The notes under the pieces were generated by a model, which made no database searches, had not been told where the DNA came from, and was given only the letters and a program-made list of their open reading frames with translations. A program made the translations under genes and the position numbers. This document shows positions 22,963-32,561 of a DNA stretch of 64,000 nt, piece after piece; the stretch's first letter is position 1, and every line of letters starts with the position of its first letter. Source of the stretch: an uncultured Prevotellaceae bacterium (GTDB taxonomy: Bacteria; Bacteroidota; Bacteroidia; Bacteroidales; Bacteroidaceae); NCBI GenBank assembly GCA_947170495.1, contig CAMVUB010000001.1, positions 1 through 64,000 of the forward strand, in the 5' to 3' direction.

Positions 22963-24233
22963 TGAAACGTGAAGACTTTGAAATCATGGCACCCGTGGGG
23001 TCACGGGAGAGCTTCGCTGCCGCACTACAGGCGGGAGCGGACAGCATCTATTTCGGCATCGAGCACCTGAATATGCGTGCCCACTCGGCATCGGCCTTCA
23101 CCATCAACGACCTGAAGGAGATGGCCGACACCTGCCGCGAGCACGGCGTGAAGAGCTACCTGACCGTGAACACCATCATCTACGGCGAGGACCTGCCGCT
23201 GATGCGCGAGATCCTGGATGCCGCCAAAGAGGCGCACATCAGTGCGGTCATCGCCAGCGACATCGCCGTGATGACCTACGCCCGACAGATAGGCGTGGAG
23301 GTGCATCTCTCTACGCAGCTGAATATCTCCAATATCGAGGCGCTGCGCTTCTATGCCCAGTTCGCAGATGTCGTGGTGCTGGCACGTGAGCTGAATATCA
23401 AACAGGTCAAGGAGATACACGAGACCATCGTGCGCGACCATATCTGCGGCCCCGGCGGCCAGCTCATCCGCATCGAGATGTTCTGCCACGGGGCACTGTG
23501 CATGGCCGTGTCGGGCAAGTGCTATCTCAGCCTGCAGAACACCGGTCGCTCAGCCAATCGCGGCGAGTGCATGCAGATCTGCCGCCGCGGGTATATCGTC
23601 AAAGACAAGGAGACAGACATAGAGCTGGAGGTGGATAACAAATATATCATGTCGCCCAAGGACCTGAAGACCATCCGCTTCCTCGATCAACTCGTAGATG
23701 CCGGCGTACGGGTCTTTAAGATTGAGGGCCGCGCACGAGGACCTGAGTACGTGAAAACCGTTGTGGAATGCTATAGGGAAGCGCTTGAAAGCCTCACCCC
23801 CAACCCCTCTCCAACGGGCGAGGGGAGTAAGTTCCGTGAAAGATTGGACGAGTGGGATGCCCGTCTGGCCACGGTCTTCAACCGCGGTTTCTGGGATGGC
23901 TACTATCAGGGGCAGCGGCTGGGAGAATGGACAGAGGGCTACGGGTCTCAGACCACGGAACGCAAGGTGTATGTGGGGCGCGGCACGAAGTACTACTCGC
24001 GCCTCGGACTGGGTGAGTTCCATATCGAGGCCGCCGAGCTGCACGTGGGCGATAAGTTCCTCATCACCGGCCCCACCACAGGCGCCCTGTATGGCACCAT
24101 CGAGGAGATGCACGACGACACGAACGCCGCTGTTCCCATAGCCAAACAAGGCTCCAATGTCTCCTTCAAAGTAGATGCCAAGATCCGCCACAGCGACAAG
24201 CTCTTCCGCATCGATCCCGTCAGTCCCAACTAG
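22959..24233 (+). CDS. U32 peptidase-family protein (probable RNA hydroxylation factor)
   Basis: 424 aa with the U32 signature EMFCHGALCMAVSGKCYLS, an N-terminal TIM-barrel part (FEIMAPVGSRESFAAALQAGAD) and Cys for an Fe-S cluster. Despite the name, characterised bacterial members (TrhP, RlhA) take part in tRNA or 23S rRNA hydroxylation from prephenate-derived chemistry; which applies here is not clear. It overlaps queH by 4 bp, fitting a tRNA-modification operon. Residues about 280-291 (LTPNPSPTGEGS) are an in-frame GC-rich palindrome. Confidence 0.85.
   Translation: MMKREDFEIMAPVGSRESFAAALQAGADSIYFGIEHLNMRAHSASAFTINDLKEMADTCREHGVKSYLTVNTIIYGEDLPLMREILDAAKEAHISAVIASDIAVMTYARQIGVEVHLSTQLNISNIEALRFYAQFADVVVLARELNIKQVKEIHETIVRDHICGPGGQLIRIEMFCHGALCMAVSGKCYLSLQNTGRSANRGECMQICRRGYIVKDKETDIELEVDNKYIMSPKDLKTIRFLDQLVDAGVRVFKIEGRARGPEYVKTVVECYREALESLTPNPSPTGEGSKFRERLDEWDARLATVFNRGFWDGYYQGQRLGEWTEGYGSQTTERKVYVGRGTKYYSRLGLGEFHIEAAELHVGDKFLITGPTTGALYGTIEEMHDDTNAAVPIAKQGSNVSFKVDAKIRHSDKLFRIDPVSPN
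23797..23829. repeat. GC-rich palindrome inside the U32 gene
   Basis: Arms CCCCTC/GAGGGG (23804-23809, 23820-23825) around TCCAACGGGC. Read as TPNPSPTGEG, the classic forward reading of this family. Confidence 0.85.
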
Positions 24234-24240
24234 TTACCCA

Positions 24241-24268
24241 CTTTAAACTTTAAACCGTAAACTTTAAA
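24241..24268. repeat. 7-bp tandem repeat (CTTTAAA x4)
   Basis: CTTTAAA CTTTAAA CCGTAAA CTTTAAA between the U32 gene and the alkaline phosphatase. Confidence 0.8.
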
Positions 24269-24287
24269 CTAATCAATCCATACGCTT

Positions 24288-25700
24288 ATGAAACTACGTT
24301 TTCTTTCCTGCCTCCTGGCACTCGTGATCACACTATCAGCCTTTGCTGAAAGCCAAGTGAAATATGTCTTCTATTTCATTGGCGACGGCATGGGTGTCAA
24401 TCAGATCAATGTCACAGAGACCTATCTTGCTGCCCTAAAGGGCAAAATCGGTTTTGAACCCATCCTGATGTCGAGCCTGCCTGTGGTGGGTATGGTTAAC
24501 ACGTACTCTGCCACAAACGGCGTCACTGACTCCGCTGCCGGCGGCACGGCGCTCGCCACAGGACACAAGACGAAGAACGGCGCCATCGGTGTACTGGAAG
24601 ACCTGGAGACACCCATCACCAGCATTGCCGCCTGGGCACAGAAGGCCGGCAAGGCCGTAGGCGTAGCCACCACCGTCTCCATCACCCACGCCACTCCCGC
24701 TTCGTTCTATGGCCATCAGCCTAAGCGTCAGATGTACTACGAGCTGGGTCAGGACCTCTGCAAGAGCGGTTATGATTTCTTTGCTGGTTCCGACTTCAAC
24801 AGACCCTTCACCAGGGAGGGCGAACCCAGCCTGCACCAGCAGGCTCAGGAGGCTGGCTACACCATCGTGAAGGGTTACAAGGAGTACCAGAAGAAAGGAC
24901 GCAAGGCTGACAAGCTGATCCTGCTGCAGAGCGACGCACAAAACGAGAAGCTCGGCAACGAACGGGTGCCCTACGGCATGGACCAGACAAAAGACGACCT
25001 GACGCTGGAACAGATGGTTCGCGCTGGTATCAACTATCTGACCTCGAAGCAGAACGACGGTTTCTTCTTCGCTATCGAGGGTGGCCTGATTGACTGGGCC
25101 TGCCACCGCAACGATATCGGCAACGCCATCAATGAAGTCCTTGATATGGACAAAGCGGTGAAAGTGGCCTATGAGTTCTACCAGCAGCACCCCGACGAGA
25201 CCATCATCGTCATCAGTGCCGACCACGAGACGGGCGGTCTGGTGATGGGAACAGGTCCCTATGAACTGCATACCGACCTGCTGAAGTACCAGCGTTGCAG
25301 CATCGAAGAGCTGAAATGGATTCTCAACGAGCAGTACAAGAAGGCGCCCAAGAAGTTCACTTGGACAGCCGTAGAGAAGCAGCTGCGCGAGCTGATGGGC
25401 TTCGGCGGCGGCATCACCCTCAACCAAAAGCAAAGCGATCGCCTGCAGAACCGCTGGAACGCCATCGAGAAGGCCATGCAGGACAACGGCAAGGTCAAGG
25501 ACCGCATCAACGACCTCTGCGAGACCACGAAGCACATCCTCTCAGAGGTGGCCATGATCAGCTGGGCCAGCGGCGGCCACTCCAACGGCTATGTGCCCAT
25601 CTATGCCATCGGCCCGGGCACCGAGGTCTTCCAGGGGCGCATCGACAACATCGATATTGCACCCGCAATGGCCAAGATTGCAGGCTACGAGGCTGAGTAA
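24288..25700 (+). CDS. Alkaline phosphatase (PhoA superfamily)
   Basis: A 470-aa secreted phosphomonoesterase. A signal peptide (LSCLLALVITLSAFAE) is followed by the metal-binding start FIGDGMGVNQIN, the catalytic-Ser loop VTDSAAGGTALATGHKTKNG, the zinc ligands VISADHETGGL and the C-terminal GGHSNGYVPI. The signal suggests a periplasmic or surface location, freeing phosphate. No Pho-box-like element was recognised; only a heptamer repeat lies upstream. It ends at a hairpin shared with the Lrp-type gene. Confidence 0.92.
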   Translation: MKLRFLSCLLALVITLSAFAESQVKYVFYFIGDGMGVNQINVTETYLAALKGKIGFEPILMSSLPVVGMVNTYSATNGVTDSAAGGTALATGHKTKNGAIGVLEDLETPITSIAAWAQKAGKAVGVATTVSITHATPASFYGHQPKRQMYYELGQDLCKSGYDFFAGSDFNRPFTREGEPSLHQQAQEAGYTIVKGYKEYQKKGRKADKLILLQSDAQNEKLGNERVPYGMDQTKDDLTLEQMVRAGINYLTSKQNDGFFFAIEGGLIDWACHRNDIGNAINEVLDMDKAVKVAYEFYQQHPDETIIVISADHETGGLVMGTGPYELHTDLLKYQRCSIEELKWILNEQYKKAPKKFTWTAVEKQLRELMGFGGGITLNQKQSDRLQNRWNAIEKAMQDNGKVKDRINDLCETTKHILSEVAMISWASGGHSNGYVPIYAIGPGTEVFQGRIDNIDIAPAMAKIAGYEAE

Positions 25701-25721
25701 GCCCCAAGCCTGATTGCAGAT

Positions 25722-25760
25722 ACTCATGGCATTAGCCCCCTACAGGTTGATGCCATGAGT
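25722..25760. terminator. Bidirectional terminator, phosphatase/Lrp-type gene
   Basis: Perfect 11-bp arms ACTCATGGCAT/ATGCCATGAGT with a 17-nt loop, followed by TTTGTTTT. The right arm lies inside the last codons of the Lrp-type gene, so coding sequence and terminator overlap. Confidence 0.75.
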
Positions 25761-26204
25761 TTGTTTTACCTCGCTCATAACAAAGGTGCTCTCGATAGCA
25801 CCCACGTGCTCAATATCACCGAGTTTGTTGAGAATGAACTCCTGATATTGTTTCATGTCACGTGCGCGAACCATTAAAAGATAGTCATAGGCACCCGAAG
25901 TGTTGTAGCATGCTGTCACCTCAGGGATGCGCTGGATGCGGCGCGTGAAGGCATCGGCTATCTCATGATTGATCTGCTTCAGCTTCACCTTGCAGAATAC
26001 GAGAAGGCCCTGTTGAAGCTTCTCCGGATCCAAGACGGCCACATACTTCAGGATGTACCCTTGTCGCTCCAGACGTTTCTGGCGTTCGAAGACTGGGGTA
26101 GGGGTGAGGTGCACGGCATCAGCCAGCTCCTTGGTGGTTAATTTCGCGTTCTTTTGCAGCGTTCTGAGGATCTGCAAATCAGTGTCGTCTAATTCATTAT
26201 TCAT
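25740..26204 (-). CDS. Lrp/AsnC-family transcriptional regulator
   Basis: 154 aa: an N-terminal helix-turn-helix (LDDTDLQILRTLQKNAKLTTKELADAVHLTPTPVFERQKRLERQG) and a C-terminal RAM effector-binding domain (VTACYNTSGAYDYLLMVRARDM). Such proteins sense amino acids. Divergent to the second sulfhydrylase gene and next to cysK and cysE, it is the natural candidate to control sulfur amino acid synthesis. The start at 26204 (MNNELDDTD) is preferred to the longer ORF because of promoter position and the family N-terminus. Confidence 0.9.
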   Translation of the reverse strand: MNNELDDTDLQILRTLQKNAKLTTKELADAVHLTPTPVFERQKRLERQGYILKYVAVLDPEKLQQGLLVFCKVKLKQINHEIADAFTRRIQRIPEVTACYNTSGAYDYLLMVRARDMKQYQEFILNKLGDIEHVGAIESTFVMSEVKQTHGINL

Positions 26205-26270
26205 GATTCTAAGGGCATTATGCACAGGGTGTAGAATATTATTCTGTTGCAAGGGCTGTCAAGCGCCTCT

Positions 26271-26341
26271 TTTGGAAGATCTTTCTGTTGATGGCGCAAA
26301 AGTAGGGGATTCTTCCGAATTACGCAAGAAATTTGGAAGAT
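26271..26341. promoter_or_regulatory. Divergent lrp-metY control region
   Basis: Holds -7 boxes in both directions (TACTTTTG minus at 26297-26304; TACCTTTG plus at 26357-26364, just outside) and two direct copies of TTTGGAAGAT (26271-26280, 26332-26341) 61 bp apart. These are candidate sites for the Lrp-type regulator; assignment by position only. Confidence 0.5.
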
Positions 26342-26356
26342 ATCTCTAAATCGCCG

Positions 26357-26364
26357 TACCTTTG
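26357..26364 (+). promoter_or_regulatory. -7 promoter element for metY copy 2
   Basis: TACCTTTG, 62 bp before the start codon; the 5' leader holds a heptamer repeat. Confidence 0.75.
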
Positions 26365-26385
26365 CACCGTCGAAACAACACAAAA

Positions 26386-26413
26386 CGCTAAACTCTAAAC
26401 TTTAAACTCTAAA
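26386..26413. repeat. 7-bp tandem repeat (CTCTAAA-type x4)
   Basis: CGCTAAA CTCTAAA CTTTAAA CTCTAAA, entirely within the predicted 5' leader of metY copy 2. Confidence 0.8.
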
Positions 26414-26425
26414 CTAAATACAACT

Positions 26426-27715
26426 ATGGCACAGAAAAATTATCGCTTTGAGACTTTGCAACTCCATGTAGGCCAAGAACAGGCTGACCCCGCAACCGAC
26501 GCTCGCGCTGTACCTATCTATCAGACGACGAGCTACGTGTTCCGCAACTCGCAGCACGCCGCCGACCGTTTCGGCCTGCGCGATGCAGGCAATATCTACG
26601 GTCGCTTGACCAACTCCACGCAGGGCGTGTTCGAAGACCGCGTGGCAGCCCTCGAAGGCGGTGTGGCTGGTCTGGCAGTAGCCTCCGGTGCTGCCGCCAT
26701 CACCTATGCCCTGCAGAACATCGTGCAGGCCGGCGATCACATCGTGGCAGCCGACAACCTCTACGGCGGCAGCTACAACCTCATCACACACACCTTGGCC
26801 ACGCAGGGCATCACCAACACCATCATCAACGTCAACGACCTCGCCGCCCTGGAGGCCGCCATCCAACCCAACACAAAAGTAGTATATGCCGAGACCTTCG
26901 GCAACCCCAACAGCGATGTCCTCGACCTGGAAGGCGTTGCGGCTGTAGCACATAAGCACGGGATCCCCTTCATTGTCGATAACACGTTCGGCACCCCTTA
27001 CCTGATCCGTCCCTTGGAGCACGGAGCAGACATCGTGGTACACTCGGCCACGAAGTTCCTGGGTGGCCACGGCACCTCGCTCGGCGGCGTCATCGTCGAT
27101 GGCGGCAAGTTCGACTGGAAGGCGAACCCCGACAAGTTCCCCACACTGGCCAAGCCAGACCCCAGCTACCACGGCATCGTGTTTGCCGATGCGGTGGGTG
27201 CTGCCGCTTACGTCACACGTATTCGCGCCGTCCTGCTGCGTGACACCGGCGCTGCCATCTCACCCTTCAATGCCTTCATCCTGCTGCAAGGCGTTGAGAC
27301 GCTGAGCCTTCGCGTAGAGCGTCATGTGCAGAACGCCCTCAAGGTGGTTGATTTCCTGAGCAAGCACCCCAAGGTGGCCAAGGTGAACCATCCTGCTTTG
27401 GAGAGCCACCACGATCACCAGCTCTACCAAAAGTACTTCCCCGGCGGCGGCGGCTCCATCTTTACCTTCGAGATCAAAGGCGGTCAGGAAGAGGCTTGGA
27501 AGTTCATTGATGCGCTGCAGATCTTCTCGCTACTGGCCAACGTGGCCGACGTGAAGAGCCTCGTCATCCATCCCTACACGACCACCCACTCCCAGCTCTC
27601 GCCTGAGGAGCTGGCCGAACAGCACATCACACCCTCGACCATCCGCCTCAGCATCGGCACAGAGCATATCGACGATATTCTGGAAGATCTCGCACAGGCG
27701 CTGGACAAGATTTAA
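26426..27715 (+). CDS. metY: O-acetylhomoserine sulfhydrylase (copy 2)
   Basis: 429 aa, a canonical Met[19 protein letters not shown] at the N-terminus, PLP lysine in [17 protein letters not shown], a C-terminal [16 protein letters not shown] and [27 protein letters not shown]. It makes homocysteine from O-acetylhomoserine and sulfide. The gene heads a block with cysK and a serine acetyltransferase and is divergent from an Lrp-type regulator, so this copy is probably the biosynthetic, regulated one. Copy 1 at 1.6 kb is only distantly similar and lacks this context. Confidence 0.92.
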   Translation: MAQKNYRFETLQLHVGQEQADPATDARAVPIYQTTSYVFRNSQHAADRFGLRDAGNIYGRLTNSTQGVFEDRVAALEGGVAGLAVASGAAAITYALQNIVQAGDHIVAADNLYGGSYNLITHTLATQGITNTIINVNDLAALEAAIQPNTKVVYAETFGNPNSDVLDLEGVAAVAHKHGIPFIVDNTFGTPYLIRPLEHGADIVVHSATKFLGGHGTSLGGVIVDGGKFDWKANPDKFPTLAKPDPSYHGIVFADAVGAAAYVTRIRAVLLRDTGAAISPFNAFILLQGVETLSLRVERHVQNALKVVDFLSKHPKVAKVNHPALESHHDHQLYQKYFPGGGGSIFTFEIKGGQEEAWKFIDALQIFSLLANVADVKSLVIHPYTTTHSQLSPEELAEQHITPSTIRLSIGTEHIDDILEDLAQALDKI

Positions 27716-27765
27716 AACAATGTGAAAAATGAAAGCATGAAAAGTGATAAATAAATATTTCTTCG

Positions 27766-27773
27766 TACTTTTG
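27766..27773 (+). promoter_or_regulatory. -7 promoter element for cysK
   Basis: TACTTTTG, 70 bp before the cysK start, so cysK has its own promoter downstream of metY. Confidence 0.7.
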
Positions 27774-27842
27774 CAGCGCAAAAGAATTTCTAATAAATCA
27801 TAAATCCATCAATAGTCAATCATTAAATCGTCAATCATCACC

Positions 27843-28790
27843 ATGTCACAGATAGCAAAACAGCTGACAGAGCTCATCGGCAACACCCCTCTATTGGAGC
27901 TCAACAAATACTCACAGGCCAAGGGTCTCGCTACCCCGCTCATTGCCAAAGTGGAGTTCTTTAACCCCGGCGGCAGCGTGAAGGACCGCATCGCCTTCGC
28001 CATGATTGAGGATGCTGAAAAGAAAGGCATCCTGAAGCCGGGCGCCACCATCATCGAGCCCACCAGCGGTAACACGGGCGTGGGTCTGGCACTCGTCAGT
28101 GCCGTGAAGGGTTATCACCTCATCCTGACGATGCCCGAGACGATGAGCGTGGAGCGTAGGAATCTGGTGAAGGCATACGGCGCTGAGGTGCGTCTGACAC
28201 CTGGGAAGGATGGTATGCCGGGAGCCATTCGCGCTGCTGAGGAGCTGCGAGACAATATCCCGGGAAGCGTCATCCTGCAGCAGTTCGAGAACGCCGCCAA
28301 CCCCGCCAAGCACTACGCCACCACAGGCCCCGAGGTGTGGCGCGACACCGATGGAAAGGTAGATATCTTCGTGGCGGGCGTAGGCACCGGCGGCACCATC
28401 TCCGGCACGGGACGTTATCTGAAAGAGCAGAACCCCAACGTGAAGATCATCGCCGTGGAACCCAAGTCCTCCGCCGTCCTCAACGGCCAGCCCAGCGGTC
28501 CGCATAAGATTCAGGGCATCGGAGCCGGTTTCGTGCCCAAGACCTACAATGCCGACGTCATTGATGAGGTCTTCGATGTCGAGAACGACGATGCCATCCG
28601 CACAGGCCGCGAGATAGCCCAGCAGGAAGGTCTGCTCGTGGGCATCAGCAGCGGTGCTGCCGCCTTTGCTGCCGCCGAAATCGCCAAGCGCCCCGAGAAC
28701 AAGGGAAAGAAGATTGTGGTGCTGCTGCCTGACACAGGCGAACGCTACCTCTCCACCGTCCTCTACGCCTTCGAGGACTACCCCCTGTAA
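27843..28790 (+). CDS. cysK: Cysteine synthase A
   Basis: PLP enzyme making L-cysteine from O-acetylserine and sulfide. The PLP lysine lies in [26 protein letters not shown] and [17 protein letters not shown] bind substrate and cofactor phosphate. 315 aa is typical. The following serine acetyltransferase supplies its substrate; in other bacteria the two enzymes form the cysteine synthase complex. The CysE here ends in NTKILQNKYCH, without the usual C-terminal Ile that docks into CysK, so complex formation is uncertain. Confidence 0.95.
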   Translation: MSQIAKQLTELIGNTPLLELNKYSQAKGLATPLIAKVEFFNPGGSVKDRIAFAMIEDAEKKGILKPGATIIEPTSGNTGVGLALVSAVKGYHLILTMPETMSVERRNLVKAYGAEVRLTPGKDGMPGAIRAAEELRDNIPGSVILQQFENAANPAKHYATTGPEVWRDTDGKVDIFVAGVGTGGTISGTGRYLKEQNPNVKIIAVEPKSSAVLNGQPSGPHKIQGIGAGFVPKTYNADVIDEVFDVENDDAIRTGREIAQQEGLLVGISSGAAAFAAAEIAKRPENKGKKIVVLLPDTGERYLSTVLYAFEDYPL

Positions 28791-28837
28791 AACCCTCTGA
28801 AAGACACTCTTCTTATCACATTTCGCCTCTTTTGGCC

Positions 28838-28877
28838 GATGCACCATCTTATTCCACAGAGATGGTGCATCTTTTTT
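28838..28877 (+). terminator. Terminator after cysK
   Basis: Perfect 12-bp arms GATGCACCATCT/AGATGGTGCATC with a 10-nt loop, then TTTTTT. Confidence 0.9.
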
Positions 28878-28895
28878 GCTGTCGCAGAAGCAAAT

Positions 28896-28927
28896 AAATC
28901 GCAAATCGTAAATCGTAAATCGTAAAT
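28896..28927. repeat. 7-bp tandem repeat (AAATCGT x4.5)
   Basis: AAATCGC AAATCGT AAATCGT AAATCGT AAAT, ending 6 bp before the cysE -7 box, so it spans the -33 region. Confidence 0.85.
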
Positions 28928-28933
28928 AATGCG

Positions 28934-28941
28934 TACCTTTG
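28934..28941 (+). promoter_or_regulatory. -7 promoter element for cysE
   Basis: TACCTTTG inside the first codons of the longer ORF; it places the true start at 28953. Confidence 0.75.
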
Positions 28942-28952
28942 CCGCCGAAATC

Positions 28953-29873
28953 ATGAATAGCTCTACGCAAACCTTACTGACGACAGTGGCCACGGAACTG
29001 GCCGACCCGAAGTCGTTATGCGGCCTGTTCCACGAACATCGCGACGGTGACCCGCTGCCCTCCCAGCCTGCTTTGGCTGAGATAATGGAATTGTGTCGCA
29101 GTATTCTCTTCCCCGGTTTCTATGGGAAGAGCAATGTCAACAACCAAAACCTCATCTTCCACATCGGCGTCGCCATCGAGCGGCTCTACGGCCTGCTGTG
29201 CGAGCAGATCCAGGCTGGATTGTGCTTCGCTACCGGCTGGAACGAGGTGGAAGCCTACGGTAACACCTATGCTACAGCTCAGGACATTCGCCGCAAGAAG
29301 TCCAGCGAGCTGTCACGCGCTTTCATCGAGCGCCTGCCGGTGCTGCGCCAGACGCTATCAACCGATGTCGAGGCTGCCTACTTGGGCGACCCGGCCGCAG
29401 AGAGCTACGGCGAGGTGATTTCGTGCTACCCCGTCATCAAGGCGCTGACGAACTACCGCGTGGCCCACGAACTGCTGAAGCTGGGTGTGCCACTCATCCC
29501 ACGTATCATCACAGAGATGGCACACTCCGAAACGGGTATCGACATTCATCCGGGAGCCACCATCGGCCACCATTTCACCATCGACCACGGCACGGGTGTC
29601 GTCATCGGAGCCACCTGCGTGATCGGGAACAACGTGAAACTCTATCAGGGTGTCACGTTGGGTGCCAAAAGCTTCCCCCTCGATGATGACGGTCACCCCA
29701 TCAAGGGCATTCCGCGCCACCCCATCCTCGAGGACAACGTCATCGTCTATGCCAACTCCACCATCCTGGGACGCATCACCATCGGTCACGATGCCGTCAT
29801 CGGCGGTAACATCTGGGTCACCGAGGATGTGGATCCCAACACGAAAATACTACAAAACAAATACTGCCATTAA
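28953..29873 (+). CDS. cysE: Serine O-acetyltransferase
   Basis: 306 aa. Acetylates serine to O-acetylserine for CysK. The N-terminal helical half (SVNNQNLIFHIGVAIERLYG-like region and VEAAYLGDPAAESYGEVISCYP) precedes a left-handed beta-helix of hexapeptide repeats (IDIHPGATIGHHFTIDHGTG, VVIGATCVIGNNVKLYQGVT). The layout is the longer EpsC-like type seen in Bacteroidota. The start at 28953 (MNSSTQTLL) follows from the promoter. The next gene starts 3 bp after its stop codon. Confidence 0.9.
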   Translation: MNSSTQTLLTTVATELADPKSLCGLFHEHRDGDPLPSQPALAEIMELCRSILFPGFYGKSNVNNQNLIFHIGVAIERLYGLLCEQIQAGLCFATGWNEVEAYGNTYATAQDIRRKKSSELSRAFIERLPVLRQTLSTDVEAAYLGDPAAESYGEVISCYPVIKALTNYRVAHELLKLGVPLIPRIITEMAHSETGIDIHPGATIGHHFTIDHGTGVVIGATCVIGNNVKLYQGVTLGAKSFPLDDDGHPIKGIPRHPILEDNVIVYANSTILGRITIGHDAVIGGNIWVTEDVDPNTKILQNKYCH

Positions 29874-29876
29874 TTA

Positions 29877-31391
29877 ATGACAACACCACTTATTGCCAAA
29901 ACCTTCCAGGGCCTGGAACCTCTGTTGGCACAGGAGATCACAGAACTGGGTGCCACGGACATACAGATAGGCCGTCGCATGGTCACCTTCACGGGCGACA
30001 AAGAGATGATGTATCGCGCCAACTTCTGCCTGCGCACAGCCATCCGCGTGCTCAAACCCATCAAGCTGTTCAAGGCCAGGAGCGCCGACGATGTCTATGA
30101 AGCCGTGAAGTCCATCGACTGGTCAGAGTATCTCACGCCGCAGACGACGTTTGCCGTTGACAGCGTAGTCTTCTCGCCCGAGTTCCACCACTCCAAGTTC
30201 GTGGCATACAAGGTGAAGGACGCCATTGCCGACCAGTTCCGTGAGCGCACAGGCTCACGTCCTAATGTCAGCGTCTCCAACCCCGATATACAGCTGCACA
30301 TACATATCTCCGACTACGATGCTACACTGGCGCTGGACAGCAGCGGCGAGAGCCTGCATCGTCGCGGCTATCGTCAGGAGACGGTGGCAGCGCCGCTGAA
30401 CGAAGTCCTGGCCGCCGGCATCATCATGATGACAGGGTGGAAGGGCGAGCGCGATTTCATAGACCCCTTCTGCGGCAGCGGCACCCTGTGCATCGAGGCA
30501 GCCCTTATCGCACGCGGCATTGCGCCCGGCGTGTTCCGTCAAGGCTACGCCTTCGAGAAATGGCCCGATTTCGACCGCGATCTCTTCGAGCGTGTCTATA
30601 ACGATGACACGGGTGAGCGCGAGTTCGAGCACCATATCTATGGCCGCGACATCGACCCGAAGGCCGTAGGCATCGCCACCCGCAACGTAAAAGCGGCAGG
30701 CCTCAGCAAAGACATCACCATCGAAGAGGCCGACTTCACGAAGGCGCCGCTCCAAGTATCCAATGGTCAATCGTCCGGTTGTCCACTGATGGTCACCAAC
30801 CCGCCTTACGGCGAACGCATCTCCAGTCCCGACCTCCTCGGCCTCTACAAGAGCATCGGGCAGAAGCTGAAGCGCGAGTTTACGGGCGGCGAAGCCTGGA
30901 TTCTCAGCTATCGCGAGGAATGCTTCGATGAGATTGGTCTGAAGCCCTCACTGAAGACACCTTTATATAATGGCTCGCTGGAGTGTGAACTGCGCAAATA
31001 TGTGCTCTTTGGCGGACGTCTGGACGAACACCGTGCCAAGGGCGGCATCGTGAAAACCAACGCAGAGCGCCGCGAGATGGCGCAGAAGCGCCGCTTCAAG
31101 CAACACCGCGATGGCTTCAAGGGTGGGTACAATGACGAGGAACGCGAGGAGCGCCGCGACAACCACCGCTTCAACAAGTTCTCCAAGCGCGACGGTGAGT
31201 TTAGCAAGCGCGACGGTGATCATTTTAGCAAGCGTGACGGCGACCGTTTCGGTAAGCGTGAAGGCTTCAAGGGTCGCAGCAGCAGTTTTGGTCGCAAGGG
31301 TGCTGATTTCCACGCGAAAGGTAACGACCGTGCAGCCCGTCAGGAGGCACGTCGCCGTTTCTTCGGAGGAGGGGAGGAGAGTGAGGATTGA
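29877..31391 (+). CDS. THUMP-domain 23S rRNA guanine-N2 methyltransferase (RlmL N-domain-like)
   Basis: 504 aa: a THUMP RNA-binding region (GATDIQIGRRMVTFTGDKEM), a class I SAM methyltransferase with FIDPFCGSGTLCIEAA and catalytic TNPPYGERI, and a Lys/Arg/Gly-rich C-terminal tail of about 100 residues with near-repeats of FSKRDGD (HRFNKFSKRDGEFSKRDGDH...). The fold corresponds to the m2G2445-forming half of E. coli RlmL. The tail is probably disordered and RNA-binding. A 7-bp repeat lies across the stop codon, so slippage there would change the C-terminus. Confidence 0.85.
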   Translation: MTTPLIAKTFQGLEPLLAQEITELGATDIQIGRRMVTFTGDKEMMYRANFCLRTAIRVLKPIKLFKARSADDVYEAVKSIDWSEYLTPQTTFAVDSVVFSPEFHHSKFVAYKVKDAIADQFRERTGSRPNVSVSNPDIQLHIHISDYDATLALDSSGESLHRRGYRQETVAAPLNEVLAAGIIMMTGWKGERDFIDPFCGSGTLCIEAALIARGIAPGVFRQGYAFEKWPDFDRDLFERVYNDDTGEREFEHHIYGRDIDPKAVGIATRNVKAAGLSKDITIEEADFTKAPLQVSNGQSSGCPLMVTNPPYGERISSPDLLGLYKSIGQKLKREFTGGEAWILSYREECFDEIGLKPSLKTPLYNGSLECELRKYVLFGGRLDEHRAKGGIVKTNAERREMAQKRRFKQHRDGFKGGYNDEEREERRDNHRFNKFSKRDGEFSKRDGDHFSKRDGDRFGKREGFKGRSSSFGRKGADFHAKGNDRAARQEARRRFFGGGEESED

Positions 31392-31416
31392 GAATTGAGG
31401 ATTGAAGATTGAGGAT
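31383..31416. repeat. 7-bp tandem repeat (GAGGATT-type x5)
   Basis: GAGGATT GAGAATT GAGGATT GAAGATT GAGGAT, starting before the methyltransferase stop codon (31389-31391) and ending 2 bp before the next ATG. Confidence 0.8.
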
Positions 31417-31418
31417 AT

Positions 31419-32558
31419 ATGAATAGTGACATCTGCATAAAGCCCGTCGTCTCGCGTGGTGAGATGAACGATTTCATCCACATCGTGAACCGCATCTACA
31501 ATGACTGCCCACAATATGTCCCCGATTTGGAGAGCGACATCCGTGAGTTCTTCAATATCAAGACCAATCCAGGGCTGGAGTTTTCTGAGGTGCAGCCTTT
31601 CGTGGCCTATCACGGCAAAGAGTGCGTAGGGCGCATCGTGGGCATCATCAACCATCATGCCAATGAGAAATGGCATGTGCGCAACGTGCGCTTCTCCATG
31701 ATAGAGTTCATCGATGACCAAGCAGTTGCCAAAGCACTCTTAGACACTGTTGCAGAATGGGGGCGCCAGCGCGGGATGACAGCCATACAGGGCCCGATGG
31801 GCATCACCGATTTTGACAAGGAGGGAATGCTCGTGGAGGACTTCCACCTCACGGGTACCATGAACACCATCTACAACCACGCCTACTACCCTCGCCATCT
31901 CGAAGCGTTAGGCTTCAAGAAGGAAGCTGACTGGGTGCAGATCCGCGTGACCATCCCCAAAGAGGTGCCCGATAAATACTACCGCGTGGCTGAATTTGCC
32001 CGCAAGCGGTTGCATCTGCGCGTGCTGAAGCTCACCAACGATGACATCAACAAGCGCGACTACGGCCACAAAATCTTCCATCTGCTCAACGAGGCCTACT
32101 CACCCCTCTTCGGCTATTCGGAGCTGTCGGACAAACAAACAGACCTCTTCATCAAGAAATACTTGGGCCTCATCGACAAACGCTTCATGCCCGTCATCGT
32201 CAACGATGACGATGAAGTGGTGGGTGTCGCCATCACGATGGGATGTCTGTCACATGCCATGCAGCGCAGCCACGGCCGCCTGCTGCCATTTGGCTGGTTC
32301 CACTTGCTGAAAAGCCTGAAATGGAAGAACGAAGGTTCCGTGGAGATGCTCCTCATCGCCGTGCGCCCCGACCTGCAAGCCAAGGGTGTTAACGCCCTAT
32401 TCTTCGACGATCTCATCCGCGTCTATAACCAAGCCGGCATCAAATGGGCCGAAACAGGCCCCCAACTTGAATACAACATGCGTGAGCTCTCCCAGTGGGA
32501 ACCCATGTCCCCCGAGTTCGTCAAGCGTCGCCGCTGCTATGCCAAGGAAATAGAATGA
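31419..32558 (+). CDS. GNAT-superfamily N-acetyltransferase-like protein
   Basis: A 379-aa cytosolic protein. The N-terminal half (FVAYHGKECVGRIVGIINHHAN; FSMIEFIDDQAVAKALLDTVAEWGRQRGMTAIQGPMG) has the strand-helix pattern of a GNAT acyl-CoA-binding core, and the C-terminal half (MLLIAVRPDLQAKGVNALFF) has a second acetyl-CoA-binding-like Q/RxxGxN segment, suggesting a double-GNAT protein. The substrate is unknown. A thioesterase gene follows after 3 bp and is probably co-transcribed. Confidence 0.7.
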   Translation: MNSDICIKPVVSRGEMNDFIHIVNRIYNDCPQYVPDLESDIREFFNIKTNPGLEFSEVQPFVAYHGKECVGRIVGIINHHANEKWHVRNVRFSMIEFIDDQAVAKALLDTVAEWGRQRGMTAIQGPMGITDFDKEGMLVEDFHLTGTMNTIYNHAYYPRHLEALGFKKEADWVQIRVTIPKEVPDKYYRVAEFARKRLHLRVLKLTNDDINKRDYGHKIFHLLNEAYSPLFGYSELSDKQTDLFIKKYLGLIDKRFMPVIVNDDDEVVGVAITMGCLSHAMQRSHGRLLPFGWFHLLKSLKWKNEGSVEMLLIAVRPDLQAKGVNALFFDDLIRVYNQAGIKWAETGPQLEYNMRELSQWEPMSPEFVKRRRCYAKEIE

Positions 32559-32561
32559 ATC

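Noticed and set aside
26386-26413. SAM or other riboswitch in the metY copy 2 leader
   Set aside because: The leader is short and made of heptamer repeats; no aptamer-like stems are visible.
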